A stretch of DNA of 64,000 bases from Clostridia bacterium (lineage in GTDB: Bacteria > Acidobacteriota > Terriglobia > Terriglobales > Acidobacteriaceae). The position numbers were made by a program, and so were the translations under genes. Below the pieces are notes generated by a model that made no database searches, was not told the origin of the DNA, and worked only from the letters and a program-made list of their open reading frames with translations. This document shows positions 46,599-56,169 of the stretch, piece after piece; position 1 is the stretch's first letter, and each line of letters begins with the position of its first letter. The DNA lies in the NCBI GenBank assembly GCA_035561135.1, contig DATMYA010000008.1:62001-126000 (forward strand), in the 5' to 3' direction.

Positions 46599-46910
46599 TG
46601 TCGCTCCGCACGTTCAACCTTCTTCACCTTGGGTCGCCAGTTGCTGTTGAAATCGAGCACAGTGAAGACAGATGCTCCAAATCACGCTCTGAACAAGGCT
46701 TTTGGGGGAGTCAATCGTAGCAAAGGGTACAACCGACGAACTGTGAGGTCTGTCACGGCTCCTCGTATCAGTAGAAAAGCACGACGCTGTTGCGCATATG
46801 ACGTGCAACGCTCGCCCTCTCCACTCACCGAGCGATTCTCCTGGAACCTCGATGTGCGCCCGACACTCCGAATCAAACATCGTTCGATATACTTCAGATT
46901 GGAAATTGAA
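46599..46910. other. Divergent intergenic region
   Basis: This 312-bp region separates the minus-strand TPR pair from a small plus-strand gene and should contain both promoters. No further gene or hairpin was recognised; the frame of the plus-strand gene is open through it but has no family resemblance. Confidence 0.45.
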
Positions 46911-47171
46911 ATGATTATTCCTTATGCATCTTGGATTGACGAAGTTCGTTTGGCGCTCAGCGCCATAAATATGCCGCTTGATGAATGGCAAAGGTGTTGG
47001 CGCTTCGACTTTGAAAGAGAATATTCGGCCGGCGTCGAACCGTCGGCCGCCGCGGAAAAGGCTAATCGCTACTGGTGGCGCAGACAAAACGAGGCGATCA
47101 ACCAGTCGTGTCCAAAACAGGCGAACTGCTGGCTACCCCGAGGCCACTCCGGTGTATGTGTACCAGAGTAG
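46911..47171 (+). CDS. Small conserved element protein, 86 aa
   Basis: From ATG 46911 the protein contains SWIDEVRLALSAINMPLDEW, CWRFDFEREYSAGVEP and AAAEKANRYWWRRQNEAINQ, then a Cys-containing tail (CPKQANCWLPRGHSG). Short proteins with W-x-F-D-F-x-x-E-Y-x-x-G...A-A-E-K-A-N-R-x-W-W occur in many mobile regions of soil bacteria; their function is unknown. The open frame extends upstream, but that part is low-similarity. The ribosome site is weak. Confidence 0.65.
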   Translation: MIIPYASWIDEVRLALSAINMPLDEWQRCWRFDFEREYSAGVEPSAAAEKANRYWWRRQNEAINQSCPKQANCWLPRGHSGVCVPE

Positions 47172-47378
47172 TGGCTTAGACCTAAGGCTCTCTAAACCTG
47201 TGGTCCCGCTATTCCGACCGCCGAGTTCAAGTTCGGTGTGCAGTTTTTGCCGCCCGAGACTTAAGCCAATGATTGCCGGGTCTCTTTGGGCCCGAGTCCT
47301 TCACGCGCTGTAGGAGCAGCAAGGAAACCTTCCACGGAACGGAGATTCGCTCGCCGTGACAGAGGCCCTGAAACAGAA

Positions 47379-47407
47379 AATGCGGCCTGGCTGCAACAGG
47401 CCGCATT
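47379..47407 (-). terminator. Perfect 11-bp hairpin, possible minus-strand terminator
   Basis: AATGCGGCCTG (47379-47389) and CAGGCCGCATT (47397-47407) pair across a 7-nt loop. On the minus strand the stem is followed by TTCTGTTTC, so it could end the nuclease-STAND transcript, although it lies 276 bp past that stop. It is one of three strong hairpins in 200 bp. Confidence 0.5.
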
Positions 47408-47429
47408 CAAAACAGTACGGAAGGTGAAA

Positions 47430-47450
47430 CTGGTGGGTCGCAACCACCAG
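47430..47450. repeat. Perfect 7-bp hairpin
   Basis: CTGGTGG (47430-47436) and CCACCAG (47444-47450) pair across GTCGCAA, a 7-nt loop. It sits 23 bp from the 11-bp hairpin. Confidence 0.5.
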
Positions 47451-47544
47451 ATGCGGAAACCCGCGATCATTCTGCCCCAACCCTTGCAAGGAAGCAATCC
47501 GAAAACCAATAAGATTCAACAACCGAGATTCCGGCTAACGTTGG

Positions 47545-47572
47545 GTGCCGGATGGGTAATGAGATCCGGCAC
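47545..47572. repeat. Perfect 9-bp hairpin
   Basis: GTGCCGGAT (47545-47553) and ATCCGGCAC (47564-47572) pair across a 10-nt loop; two more outer pairs (one a wobble) are possible. There is no T-run. It lies in the 511-bp gap (47172-47682) with no supported protein gene. Confidence 0.6.
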
Positions 47573-47682
47573 TCCGTCGTTAGTACGGTCCTATCTGTCA
47601 CTTGTCGTTTATCGGTAGTAGTGCCGGTGAACTTCAACGCCAAGATGAAACGATCTGCCTGAAGAATCGAGATCGCCATCAA

Positions 47683-50600
47683 TCACTCAAACCGCTCATC
47701 CTTTGCCCGCGAACGCGATAGTTCCCATTCTTTATCGAATTCAATCTCGCGAAGGAGCCGCTCTCTTTGCATGAGAATGAAATCATGAACTGAACCCTCA
47801 AAGTTGGACTTCAAATCGTCCAAGAGTCGGAGATTCGTTTCAATGATGGCCCACCGTGATCCGCTCCAGCTCATAGGAACGAACTTAGCGACGTATTCTC
47901 TCAATACTTGAACTTTGTCCGGAGCATGATCCAAGAGAGACATGGCCAACGCTGTCCATGACCTCTTGCCAAGTTCATCGGCCCCTCGAAACGGTGTGAT
48001 TGCCGCCGCCAATAACGGGAACCGTGTGCCTGGGTCAACGTTGCACCATGCCAAGAGGGTGGCTTGAGGAGCATTCTCAAGAATGGTGCCATTCGACTCA
48101 TCAAAGCGGTTACGGATCAGACGCGACGCAGTGACCTTCTTTGTTAGCAGGAGTCCGTCGAGCGTAGCGAGCGGTTGAATTGCGAGCAAAGTGCTAAACA
48201 GGCGCTCATGGTTATAAGTGCCTGCCTGATGTTTCCGCGATGCCGCGTTGAAGCTCGCGCATATTTTGCGCGCCAATGTTGCGCCTTCATCACCGTCCAA
48301 ACACACCTCTGACAGATCAGCAAGGTGGTAGTCGAACATGTGATCGCTCGAGTTCCAGTCGACTTGATTGAGTAAGTCTCGGCAAGCTTCAATTGCCTCG
48401 TTCGGGATTGTCGTCTTGTCCTGTTTTGCTCGTGCAACAAGCATCCAGATAGTCTGCAGAGCTACACCAAACCCCTCTTTTCTCTTGCGTATAGCCGCCG
48501 CGATGCTTCGAACGTCCCGAGGGGCGATCGAAATCGGGCTGGTGCTCAAAGCCAGATACCGGCCAATGGGGGCGGTACCGGCTCTCAAAGACTTCTTGAT
48601 TCTGGCAAGACCTTTGCTGTCCAGGCCACTCCTCGATTGCAAAACAGGAAACCATTCCGCGAGTACGGAATCGTCAACCGCGGCATCGAGAACCTTGCTT
48701 GCAAATCGCTTGTCGCGTCCCCGTATGTGTAGAAGCAGATTTCCTAGAAGCTCCACCTGTCTCTGTTCAGCAGGTGTTTGATTGAATGCCGACAAAAAGA
48801 TATCCCAGATGTTCTGCGGATCTTCGCTGGCCTCAATGATTCCCCTGGTCAGGCTAAAGAACACCATTTGCGACGGAGTAGAAACGAGAATCCGTGCCAC
48901 ATCGGGCAGTAAATTCTTATCGGCGGCAATCTCTTTACCAAGTCCATATGCCGCAGCCTCCGTCTTTTGGATCTGAGCGTTGTAGTCGGTCTCATCGTCT
49001 ATTTCATCTATGAAGTTCCAGTATCCGCTTCCGGCATTTCGCTTGAGAAATGCTTCAGTACGATCGAACAAAGAAACGGGACGAAGAGAGGCTTCTAGAC
49101 GTGCGATCTTCTGATTCTCTTGATCGGTATACTCCTTTTTCTGCCAACGTCGAATTGAGCAAACTGCGAGCCAGCCTTCAGGCCAAAACTTGCGGCTTGC
49201 AATACGGAGACAGGCGTCAGATATCTCATCTGAAAGGTCCGTGCTGTTCCATAAGCTCGGTAGCTTCTCCGCAAGCGTCTTGCGGAGGTTAGGGACAACC
49301 GCTGAATGAGTGCTCTCAATCCGAACACACAGCTGCAACACGGATTTGTACCAATCGAGTACTTCTGCGTTGGTTTTCGGAAAGTAGCCAAAATCGCGCG
49401 AGCGAGCTCCGAACTCAAAATTGTGGGAGGAAATGAAGTGTCCCGTCTGAAGCAACGCGTCCAGTGCGGCTATGCCAATGTCCCTTCTGTGGACGTCCGA
49501 ATGAACCAAAAGCTTCTCAACGACATTGATTCGCTGCGCAAGCGTTGCATGTGTTCCAGACAAGTAGATCGGAAAGAGGCCAGAGATTGCATCCTCGCGG
49601 TTACGATAACTCAGGTTTCTTCGACTGCTAAGAGTCATACGAACAAGAACTTCGACACATCGTTCAAAGTACTTCGATTCGTATGCTAGCGACCACAGAA
49701 GCTCCTTGAAGGGTGTGCAGATTTCAGCGATACGATCATCTGTGATCGCTCCAATCGAACGCTCTATTGCCGATAGCACAAGCTCAGGCGCGACCGGTGC
49801 GACATTCTTGAACATTGATACCTGGTCGGGGCCAAACGTACTCAGATTGTTTAGAAGTCCCCCATCAGCTAACCATGTTCTTACCCGTTCCTTAACTTGT
49901 TCGCTGTCGTGCAGGTATCCAAGCCGTCTCGACAACGAGACCAGCATGCGTGGGGGTGCGACGTTCACGAATCTGTCTATCTTGTACGGCGGAATTTCTT
50001 CGAGTGCGGACTTTGCGAGCCGGTTGGCAATGGCATGCGGAAGAATGGCTCTCCATATACTCCGCTTTTGTACGAGATCGCGTTTTCGCAGCAACTCAAC
50101 GTCACGGTATAGAAGATCGAAGCTCCGCTCGACGATTTGCCCAAGCACGCGAAGTTCCGCTGCTTCGCCGTTGAATTCGTCTTCCACGTTGAACGAGTAC
50201 ACGAGCGAACACACATGGGCGCTCAGAAGCAAACTGTCATCCGCACCCTTCCTCTGCTCGAACAGGCGCCGGAACAATACGTCATCATTCAACTCCGCAA
50301 TTGAATCCTTCTTCTCTGCTGTCCCCGCGATCGCAATGGCAACCCGAGCATTGCCTCCCGAGAACTCCGCCGCACGTTGAGCATCGACCTTGGATAATTG
50401 TGGATATCTTTTTTGCAGCAATGTTTGAATCAATTCTTGGGAAGAGGGCTGAATTTCAAAGATTTCCGTTCCCTCGGGCTGATCGTCGCGAATGTCGTAT
50501 TCAATTGTAAGAAGGCTCACCGAACTTGAAGGTCTGCGACATATGTCAGAAAGGCTGGCGTGGAGGTCGGCAGGGCAATTATCGACTACGAGAATCGCGC

Positions 50601-51477
50601 GCTGACCGAGGGCAACGAGTTCGGTTGCCATTGCAATTGGAGTTGGATCAGGTGCATCTCCAAGATTTGTATACACAGCCGTTGATTGATCGAGCACATC
50701 TCCGGCAATGTCGCTCTCGAAGAGAGCCTGCGCCAGACGTGTTTTCCCCACGCCTGATAGCCCAACGAACCGGACCACTCCTCGTGCTTGTGACAGCGTT
50801 GCGCGAATCTTGGCAAACCCGTCAGACACGGTTAGTAGCGACTCGCCGCTCGAGTCCGGTGTTTTAAAACGCAACGCTTCGTCAATCAGAAACTTGTCAA
50901 CCGTATCAGGGGTCAGCGTCCATGACTCGTAGGGATGCCAGCCTCTAATCGGTTCACCGATTTTCGCCCGAACCCAGATCACCATCCCAGCGTGATCCCG
51001 AACCCATGTCGCTAAGCGCGTACGGTCAAAGAAGTCGAGATGCAATGAGGATGCGTTTGGAAGGTCAGCAACGGCTTCGCGCATCGCCTTCAAACGGTTT
51101 CCTAAAGAAAGGTCCGTTGCTGAGTCTTTTGAACTCGCGATGATGTATGCACCCGCGCTTAACGCGAGTTTACGAATGACATCGCGGAGTACCCCCTTTG
51201 GCCTCATCTCGGCGAGAATTCGAGATCGGGACATGGTTTCAGCTTTGACTTGGTATCCTGTTGAAGATCGTGGAATCGGCGGAAACAAAGTAGAAGAAGC
51301 GTCCAACATCACTCGAACGTCGATCCCACCATCAGCTGCATCTTGATCGCCTCCGTACGTCACCGACGTAACGGGCAGGTTTCTTCGACGCAGTTCCGCC
51401 TGACAGAGCAGCGCAACCAAGTTACGGAGGTCTCCGTCTGTTAGTTTGGCAACATGATGTCCGGTGACTTCAAACAT
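47683..51477 (-). CDS. Nuclease-STAND NTPase, Avs-like defence protein candidate
   Basis: About 1,264 residues. The N-terminus has a PD-(D/E)xK-type nuclease pattern: YGGDQDAADGGIDVRV with Asp53 and TGYQVKAE with Gln76-x-Lys78, a Mrr/Cap4-like arrangement. A P-loop ATPase follows: VRFVGLSGVGKTRLAQALFE (Walker A at 239-246) and RAILVVDNC with Asp299 (Walker B). The remaining 800 residues are helical without clear enzyme motifs, as expected for a STAND sensor. This effector-NTPase-sensor order is that of Avs and related anti-phage proteins. I chose ATG 51477, five bases after GGAGGA; the frame is open to 51600. It follows the Vsr gene by 188 bp. Which phage protein it would sense is unknown. 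Confidence 0.72.
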   Translation of the reverse strand: MFEVTGHHVAKLTDGDLRNLVALLCQAELRRRNLPVTSVTYGGDQDAADGGIDVRVMLDASSTLFPPIPRSSTGYQVKAETMSRSRILAEMRPKGVLRDVIRKLALSAGAYIIASSKDSATDLSLGNRLKAMREAVADLPNASSLHLDFFDRTRLATWVRDHAGMVIWVRAKIGEPIRGWHPYESWTLTPDTVDKFLIDEALRFKTPDSSGESLLTVSDGFAKIRATLSQARGVVRFVGLSGVGKTRLAQALFESDIAGDVLDQSTAVYTNLGDAPDPTPIAMATELVALGQRAILVVDNCPADLHASLSDICRRPSSSVSLLTIEYDIRDDQPEGTEIFEIQPSSQELIQTLLQKRYPQLSKVDAQRAAEFSGGNARVAIAIAGTAEKKDSIAELNDDVLFRRLFEQRKGADDSLLLSAHVCSLVYSFNVEDEFNGEAAELRVLGQIVERSFDLLYRDVELLRKRDLVQKRSIWRAILPHAIANRLAKSALEEIPPYKIDRFVNVAPPRMLVSLSRRLGYLHDSEQVKERVRTWLADGGLLNNLSTFGPDQVSMFKNVAPVAPELVLSAIERSIGAITDDRIAEICTPFKELLWSLAYESKYFERCVEVLVRMTLSSRRNLSYRNREDAISGLFPIYLSGTHATLAQRINVVEKLLVHSDVHRRDIGIAALDALLQTGHFISSHNFEFGARSRDFGYFPKTNAEVLDWYKSVLQLCVRIESTHSAVVPNLRKTLAEKLPSLWNSTDLSDEISDACLRIASRKFWPEGWLAVCSIRRWQKKEYTDQENQKIARLEASLRPVSLFDRTEAFLKRNAGSGYWNFIDEIDDETDYNAQIQKTEAAAYGLGKEIAADKNLLPDVARILVSTPSQMVFFSLTRGIIEASEDPQNIWDIFLSAFNQTPAEQRQVELLGNLLLHIRGRDKRFASKVLDAAVDDSVLAEWFPVLQSRSGLDSKGLARIKKSLRAGTAPIGRYLALSTSPISIAPRDVRSIAAAIRKRKEGFGVALQTIWMLVARAKQDKTTIPNEAIEACRDLLNQVDWNSSDHMFDYHLADLSEVCLDGDEGATLARKICASFNAASRKHQAGTYNHERLFSTLLAIQPLATLDGLLLTKKVTASRLIRNRFDESNGTILENAPQATLLAWCNVDPGTRFPLLAAAITPFRGADELGKRSWTALAMSLLDHAPDKVQVLREYVAKFVPMSWSGSRWAIIETNLRLLDDLKSNFEGSVHDFILMQRERLLREIEFDKEWELSRSRAKDERFE

Positions 51478-51665
51478 TAGTTCCTCCCCCATAACAAGTG
51501 CCCTTGGAAATGCGGCGACGTTTATTGCTATCATCCCCAAATACTGTATGAACAGATGGACTGGAAGATGGCCTCTTCGCGTTCCAGGGAAGAAACTCAC
51601 AAAGAATTTGCTTGAATGGCAAGCGCCGGAACTTGAAACGACCGACAGACATCACATTCGCCAGA

Positions 51666-52085
51666 TTAGGTCCTCGGTGGAAGGCCGCGGCGACGAAGAA
51701 GACTCGCGATATCCTCCGAACTGCGGGTCTCACATTCCCAGACAACCATTACTTTCCACCCTTTTGAGATCAGTGCAGCTTCATTCCGCTTGTCGCGAGC
51801 TACGTTCCCGCCTCTTTTTAGGCGCCAGAAATTGGCACGAGTAGCAGGTTTGACGGTACCGTATCGGCAATTGTGGCAGTGCCAGAAACAGCCGTGCACG
51901 AATACAACGGTCTGGTACTTGGGCAGAACGATGTCCGGTTTACCCGGAAGATCTCTTCTATGAAGAGAAAACCGGTATCCCATCGAGTGGAGTATCGAAC
52001 GGACGCGCACTTCGGGCTTAGTATTCTTTGCACGAATCGCAGCCATGTTCCGACTGCGCTGTGCGCGCGAATGTACATCAGTCAT
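51666..52085 (-). CDS. vsr: Very-short-patch repair endonuclease
   Basis: The 139-residue protein has all family segments: RSRNMAAIRAKNTKPEVRVR, GYRFSLHRRDLPGKPDIVLP with the catalytic Asp, VVFVHGCFWHCHNC (zinc site and His), and KGWKVMVVWECE. Vsr nicks T:G mismatches that arise when 5-methylcytosine deaminates and is usually encoded beside a Dcm-type methyltransferase, as here. Its ATG overlaps the preceding DUF262-HNH stop (ATGA), tying it to the restriction operon. Confidence 0.93.
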   Translation of the reverse strand: MTDVHSRAQRSRNMAAIRAKNTKPEVRVRSILHSMGYRFSLHRRDLPGKPDIVLPKYQTVVFVHGCFWHCHNCRYGTVKPATRANFWRLKRGGNVARDKRNEAALISKGWKVMVVWECETRSSEDIASLLRRRGLPPRT

Positions 52086-53653
52086 TGTTTTACCGATTGA
52101 TTGCAGTAAGGGTGCGTCAGTTGACAGTTGCCGCCCGTTCCCACACCACCTTCCCGAACCGGGGTCTTGTGGTCGTAAGAGACTGATTTGTTCGGGTCAA
52201 GATAGCCTCCGCAAATAGGACAACGCAAAGCATTTGCTAAAGCCTCGCGAAGAAATACCGCGCTCTTCGTTTCTTCTGAAAACTTAGCGGTCTTTCCTTC
52301 TTCGATACCAACAATCACCTTGCCAGTGACACCAGCTTGCTCAATGAGGTCCTGCTCGCTGGGGTTGATTCCGTTTGCGTAAGACTCGATGAGGTATTTG
52401 AACAAATTTGCGACTGTGTCGTACCTTTTGGCGCTTCGAGTCTGCTGAATGATTGCTGCAATCAGTTGCTTGTGTTCCACAAGACCATCTTCAAGCTTCT
52501 TCCTGCAATTGGTAAATTTCGGAAAGAATTTTGGATCATTGTCAGTTAGCTTCCGGGCGATTAGTGTCGCCATGCCCATGAACAGCGGAGCCGTGTGCCG
52601 CCCGGAGGGGCCATAGAAATAGACCGCTGGATGGAGCCCAAGGCTTCCCTTGTCATTTCCGGTAATTCGCTGGGCTAAATACAGAGACTTTTCCAGCACA
52701 TGAACTGTCTCGTCTCCAGTCAGATCGTCCGGTTGATCTCCTACGGACACAGGCTGGCCCTGCTGATTTCGACTCGCCAGAAGAACGAAGTCAATGAGCA
52801 GTGCGAGTGCCGCACGAACACCGACACCGCCCCCCAATGGCAAATCCAGTGTCTTTATGGGTGTGTTTACCTCTGGCTCGAACAAAATTCGGAAAAGTTC
52901 CCTCGATTTTTGCTCGATCTTGATCCGTGCATCTCCAGGGAAACTGGACCAGTATTTATGTCCCATTCCTGCACGGATTATGGAACGAGCAGCAATGGCA
53001 CAGGGCTTCTTCCTGTTGCTGATTAGGAGAGTCTCAACATCGTCAAGGGGTGTCCCCTGCTTGTTGATTTTGAAAAAAGACGACTCTGCCTTGTCTGCGT
53101 CGCCCCAGACCCACTGAACCTGAAGCGCTCTGGTGCTCAGGTCCTTGACCCTCTTACGTTCTTCCTCCGGGAGGCCCGGCTGTTGGTTTTTGGCAGACCA
53201 ATGCTGCCAAGAACCGATCTCCTTTTCAGCCAAGCGACGAGTCTCCGCCGCCGCCTTTTTCTGGTCTTCTGTGATCTGATACCCAAAGAACTGCTGCGAG
53301 AGAGGTCCATCGCCAAAGTCATTTAGAATCCATGCCCGCAACGCGCTAAGCCGGTGTCCGCCATCAATGACGAACACAGAAGATGTCGAAGACCAAAGAA
53401 TTACAGACGGAATGAGATCACCTTCAAAGAAACTTCTGATTAAGGAAACAACCTGAACTGGTGTCCAGTGGTTTGTCTCTCTCTGAAAGTCTGGCTTGCG
53501 TAGATTAGGCAGAAGAGGCGAATCTGGCTGAAAATCCCTCAACGAGAGCGTCTGAATCTGCGCTGTCGAATGAAGATCTGTGGATTCAATGAGAGCGAAG
53601 TCTGCTCTGGGGATCATCGCATCGAGATTTACAAATTTCTTTTTACCTGACAT
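52082..53653 (-). CDS. DUF262 (ParB-like) protein with C-terminal HNH nuclease
   Basis: The 523-residue protein has a DUF262 domain with VFVIDGGHRLSALRAWIL (the DGxxR signature) and FFKINKQGTPLD. It ends in an HNH-type zinc nuclease: LRCPICGGYLDPNKSVSYDHKTPVREGG and CQLTHPYCN. DUF262 plus HNH recalls GmrSD-type modification-dependent nucleases, where DUF262 uses NTP hydrolysis; the second part here is a plain HNH, not DUF1524. It lies between the EcoRII-like enzyme (4 bp gap) and vsr (overlap), so it is part of the operon. It may restrict DNA with other modifications; that is inference. Confidence 0.8.
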   Translation of the reverse strand: MSGKKKFVNLDAMIPRADFALIESTDLHSTAQIQTLSLRDFQPDSPLLPNLRKPDFQRETNHWTPVQVVSLIRSFFEGDLIPSVILWSSTSSVFVIDGGHRLSALRAWILNDFGDGPLSQQFFGYQITEDQKKAAAETRRLAEKEIGSWQHWSAKNQQPGLPEEERKRVKDLSTRALQVQWVWGDADKAESSFFKINKQGTPLDDVETLLISNRKKPCAIAARSIIRAGMGHKYWSSFPGDARIKIEQKSRELFRILFEPEVNTPIKTLDLPLGGGVGVRAALALLIDFVLLASRNQQGQPVSVGDQPDDLTGDETVHVLEKSLYLAQRITGNDKGSLGLHPAVYFYGPSGRHTAPLFMGMATLIARKLTDNDPKFFPKFTNCRKKLEDGLVEHKQLIAAIIQQTRSAKRYDTVANLFKYLIESYANGINPSEQDLIEQAGVTGKVIVGIEEGKTAKFSEETKSAVFLREALANALRCPICGGYLDPNKSVSYDHKTPVREGGVGTGGNCQLTHPYCNQSVKQ

Positions 53654-53657
53654 GTTT

Positions 53658-54881
53658 TTATGCCCGAGTTCCTGCTTGGCGGTCCTTCACGATTCTGGTA
53701 AATGCAGCGACATCGAGTATGACTGCAGCCTGCTGTGGGGAATAGGTAGCATGCAGAATCCGTGGGACAACTATTTGAAGATTGTTTGCGATCATCTCAT
53801 CGGTCTGAAAATGGCTGATTGCTGCTTCCAGAGTGAGGAGGTGTTTTCGGTCAATCCTCCGCGCTTCCGACAATACCTGTCTCCACCGGTCTTTGCAGGT
53901 AGTCTTAACGCCGAGCATCGTCAGGTGGACTGAGCTAAACGAGTCGTCGTGGTACTGCGCAGCCCCAGGAAAAAGGAAATCAGGCCGCGACTTTCCCTCG
54001 GTAACTGCAGAGCGGTCATACCGGATACCATTCACCGAGAAAACGACCTCGAGATGATTTTCCAGTGCACGCCCAACTCTGCTCTTCCGTCTATTCTGGA
54101 CGGAAAGTGAGAACTCAAGAAATCCGTCCACGTCGTTTACAAATCCTTTTGAGAGTCGGTCGGCAAGGAGGTGTTTCTCCAAGGTTCGGAAAAGTATCTC
54201 CTCGCGCTCCATCCACGCCATCAGTGCACCATCGGGATCCTCGACCGCATTGATGTCCTTCAGTGTTGAGCGCGCGTAGGCAGAAAAGTCCCTCGTAATC
54301 GGAAATGCACGGCCAAACTTCTGCAGCATTGTGTCGAGGTAGTTCTCTTCCGTCGTCTCGACAACAATTCCAATCTGTTCAAGGATAAAAGTTGAGGCGA
54401 ACTGTACCCGGTCCTGCTCGGTTTCTAACTCCTCGCGGACAGAGAAGCCATGATGTTGAGCAGGCGTGACGCTGAACAGCCACTGAACCTGGTTCGCAAT
54501 AGTGGAGCCGCCTTGGGCAATGATGACAAGTACAGAATCGTCCTGCCGTCTGCCGATTACAAGCAGGTCGCCTTCTGCAGCGCATAGCGACACCCGAGTG
54601 GTGGGAAAGTAAAGGCGATGTTCGGAACGGGTGGGATGCTTTTCGCGCGCATCATACCAGGTCAGAGTTGCGTCGTCGACTACTGGCTCATCGTCCCCAT
54701 CATTTAGGTAGATGAAACGAGTTTTGTAAATCTGCTTCGTCTCCGCGCGTCCAAACAACCGAATTAGGTCCGCAACACCGTTAAACTCGTGTTGATTGCT
54801 TCGCGCCGTGTCAGCTTCAACGGCACTCAGAGACTTGATGGCAACACCGGAGAAAAATTCCGACAGATAACCTTGTTTCAT
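53658..54881 (-). CDS. EcoRII-type restriction endonuclease
   Basis: The 407-residue protein has an N-terminal domain (1-170) in the place of the EcoRII effector-binding domain. The C-terminal EcoRII-C nuclease reads KSRVGRALENHLEVVF, EGKSRPDFLFPGAAQYH and LGVKTTCKDRWRQVLSEA. Glu274, Asp301 and Lys326 would form the PD-(D/E)xK site. EcoRII (CCWGG) needs a second target copy to cut, and relatives include PspGI and SsoII-type enzymes. The neighbouring methyltransferase should protect the same site. The gap to it is 12 bp. Confidence 0.88.
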   Translation of the reverse strand: MKQGYLSEFFSGVAIKSLSAVEADTARSNQHEFNGVADLIRLFGRAETKQIYKTRFIYLNDGDDEPVVDDATLTWYDAREKHPTRSEHRLYFPTTRVSLCAAEGDLLVIGRRQDDSVLVIIAQGGSTIANQVQWLFSVTPAQHHGFSVREELETEQDRVQFASTFILEQIGIVVETTEENYLDTMLQKFGRAFPITRDFSAYARSTLKDINAVEDPDGALMAWMEREEILFRTLEKHLLADRLSKGFVNDVDGFLEFSLSVQNRRKSRVGRALENHLEVVFSVNGIRYDRSAVTEGKSRPDFLFPGAAQYHDDSFSSVHLTMLGVKTTCKDRWRQVLSEARRIDRKHLLTLEAAISHFQTDEMIANNLQIVVPRILHATYSPQQAAVILDVAAFTRIVKDRQAGTRA

Positions 54882-54893
54882 CCTGTTGACCGC

Positions 54894-56138
54894 CTACGCG
54901 AACAAGGGCATTTCCAGTACCCCGGTTTCCTCCTGCCGCTTAAGCGAAAGGATGTGAGGCTCCATTATGCGAGCCACCTCTCGAATCACGGGCACTACCA
55001 CGCTGTTGCCGAATTGGCGGTACGCCTGAGTATCGGAAACCGGAATTCGGAAACTGTCTGGGAATCCCATCAGTCGGGCGCACTCGCGAGGGGTGAGTCT
55101 GCGGGGGTTCTTTCCCTTCCCTCTGCTGACTAGGATCTCAGACCCGTCCTTGTAGTAGCGGGCCGAGAGGGTCCGGGCGACCGAGTTCCGATCCACCAAT
55201 CCAAAACCAAAGCCGTTGCCGGCCTTTCGATGCTTCTCTGCATAAGCCTGGAGGTATTTCCAAAGATTATCGGTCAGCACGTACTTAGAATGAACTTTCG
55301 CGCTTGGTCCGGTTGTGTAAGGTTCTTCTGCTTCCTCAGTGCCATCCTCTGGATGCAATATGCTGCCGAGCACGGGAGCCTTCGCAGGAAGGCGCAAATC
55401 GTCGAAGGTGAAGAGGGTCTTCTCCCGGAATCCGACAATCAAGATTCGCTCGCGGTGCTGCGGCACAAGATGACTCGCATCGACTACTTTCGCGAAGACC
55501 TGATATTGGAGTTCATCGCGGAGCGTCTCCATAATGACCCGGAATGTGTTTCCGTGATCATGGCTGAGCAGGTTCTTAACATTCTCGAGCAAAAAAGCCT
55601 TTGGCCGCTTGGCAGCTATCACTCGCGCGACGTCAAAGAAAAGAGTGCCTTGAGTTGCGCACTCAAACCCATGAGGCCGCCCCAGAGCATTCATCTTGCT
55701 CACGCCCGCAATTGAGAACGGCTGACATGGAAACCCGGCTAAAAGCACGTCGTGATCAGGTATCTCCTCTGCTGCATACGGAACGATATCGCCTATATAC
55801 GGTTCTTCAGCTCCGAAATTTTCGATATAGGTCTTCTTGGCCCAAGGATTCCACTCACTTACAAAAACAGATTTGCCACCAATGGACTCGAAACCCGACC
55901 GAATGCCGCCAATGCCTGCGAAGAGATCTATGAAAGTAAATTTGGGTGACTCTGCAGAGGTTCTGGCTCCAGATCTCAAGATATCCCGAAGCGCCGGTTC
56001 AACGAAAAGGGGGCACTCTGTCTCACGCCGTTCCCATCGAGCAATGGTCTTTGCGGAAACGTTGAGTCGAGAGGCGAGATCGGCCTGAGTGAATCGCTCG
56101 CGCGCTTGAATAAGAAGATTGACCGGTTCGCTACTCAT
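54894..56138 (-). CDS. DNA (cytosine-5) methyltransferase with N-terminal HTH (M.EcoRII/M.SsoII type)
   Basis: The 414-residue enzyme has an N-terminal helix-turn-helix ([21 protein letters not shown]) and the m5C motifs: [15 protein letters not shown] (I), [11 protein letters not shown] with Cys138 (IV), [10 protein letters not shown] (VI), [12 protein letters not shown] (VIII) and [11 protein letters not shown] (X). It probably methylates a CCWGG or CCNGG site and protects DNA from the adjacent EcoRII-like nuclease. The HTH and the palindrome 32 bp upstream suggest it represses its own gene, as M.SsoII does. A C5 methyltransferase is also part of class 2 DISARM, so it may serve both systems. 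Confidence 0.92.
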   Translation of the reverse strand: MSSEPVNLLIQARERFTQADLASRLNVSAKTIARWERRETECPLFVEPALRDILRSGARTSAESPKFTFIDLFAGIGGIRSGFESIGGKSVFVSEWNPWAKKTYIENFGAEEPYIGDIVPYAAEEIPDHDVLLAGFPCQPFSIAGVSKMNALGRPHGFECATQGTLFFDVARVIAAKRPKAFLLENVKNLLSHDHGNTFRVIMETLRDELQYQVFAKVVDASHLVPQHRERILIVGFREKTLFTFDDLRLPAKAPVLGSILHPEDGTEEAEEPYTTGPSAKVHSKYVLTDNLWKYLQAYAEKHRKAGNGFGFGLVDRNSVARTLSARYYKDGSEILVSRGKGKNPRRLTPRECARLMGFPDSFRIPVSDTQAYRQFGNSVVVPVIREVARIMEPHILSLKRQEETGVLEMPLFA

Positions 56139-56169
56139 GAAGGGTTAGTTGCCTCGCTGGGAACATCTG

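Noticed and set aside
46599..46910. Longer version of the small plus-strand gene starting at 46557
   Set aside because: The added 118 residues overlap the divergent TPR start and look like non-coding sequence; the conserved part begins at ATG 46911.
47261..47509. 82-codon minus-strand frame within the hairpin cluster
   Set aside because: It is fully explained by the inverted repeats, has no ribosome site and overlaps other equally long frames.
51536..51556. LexA-like box (CTGT-ATGAA-CAG) upstream of the nuclease-STAND gene
   Set aside because: The arms are short and spacing does not match a known LexA consensus; one chance match is expected in a window of this size.
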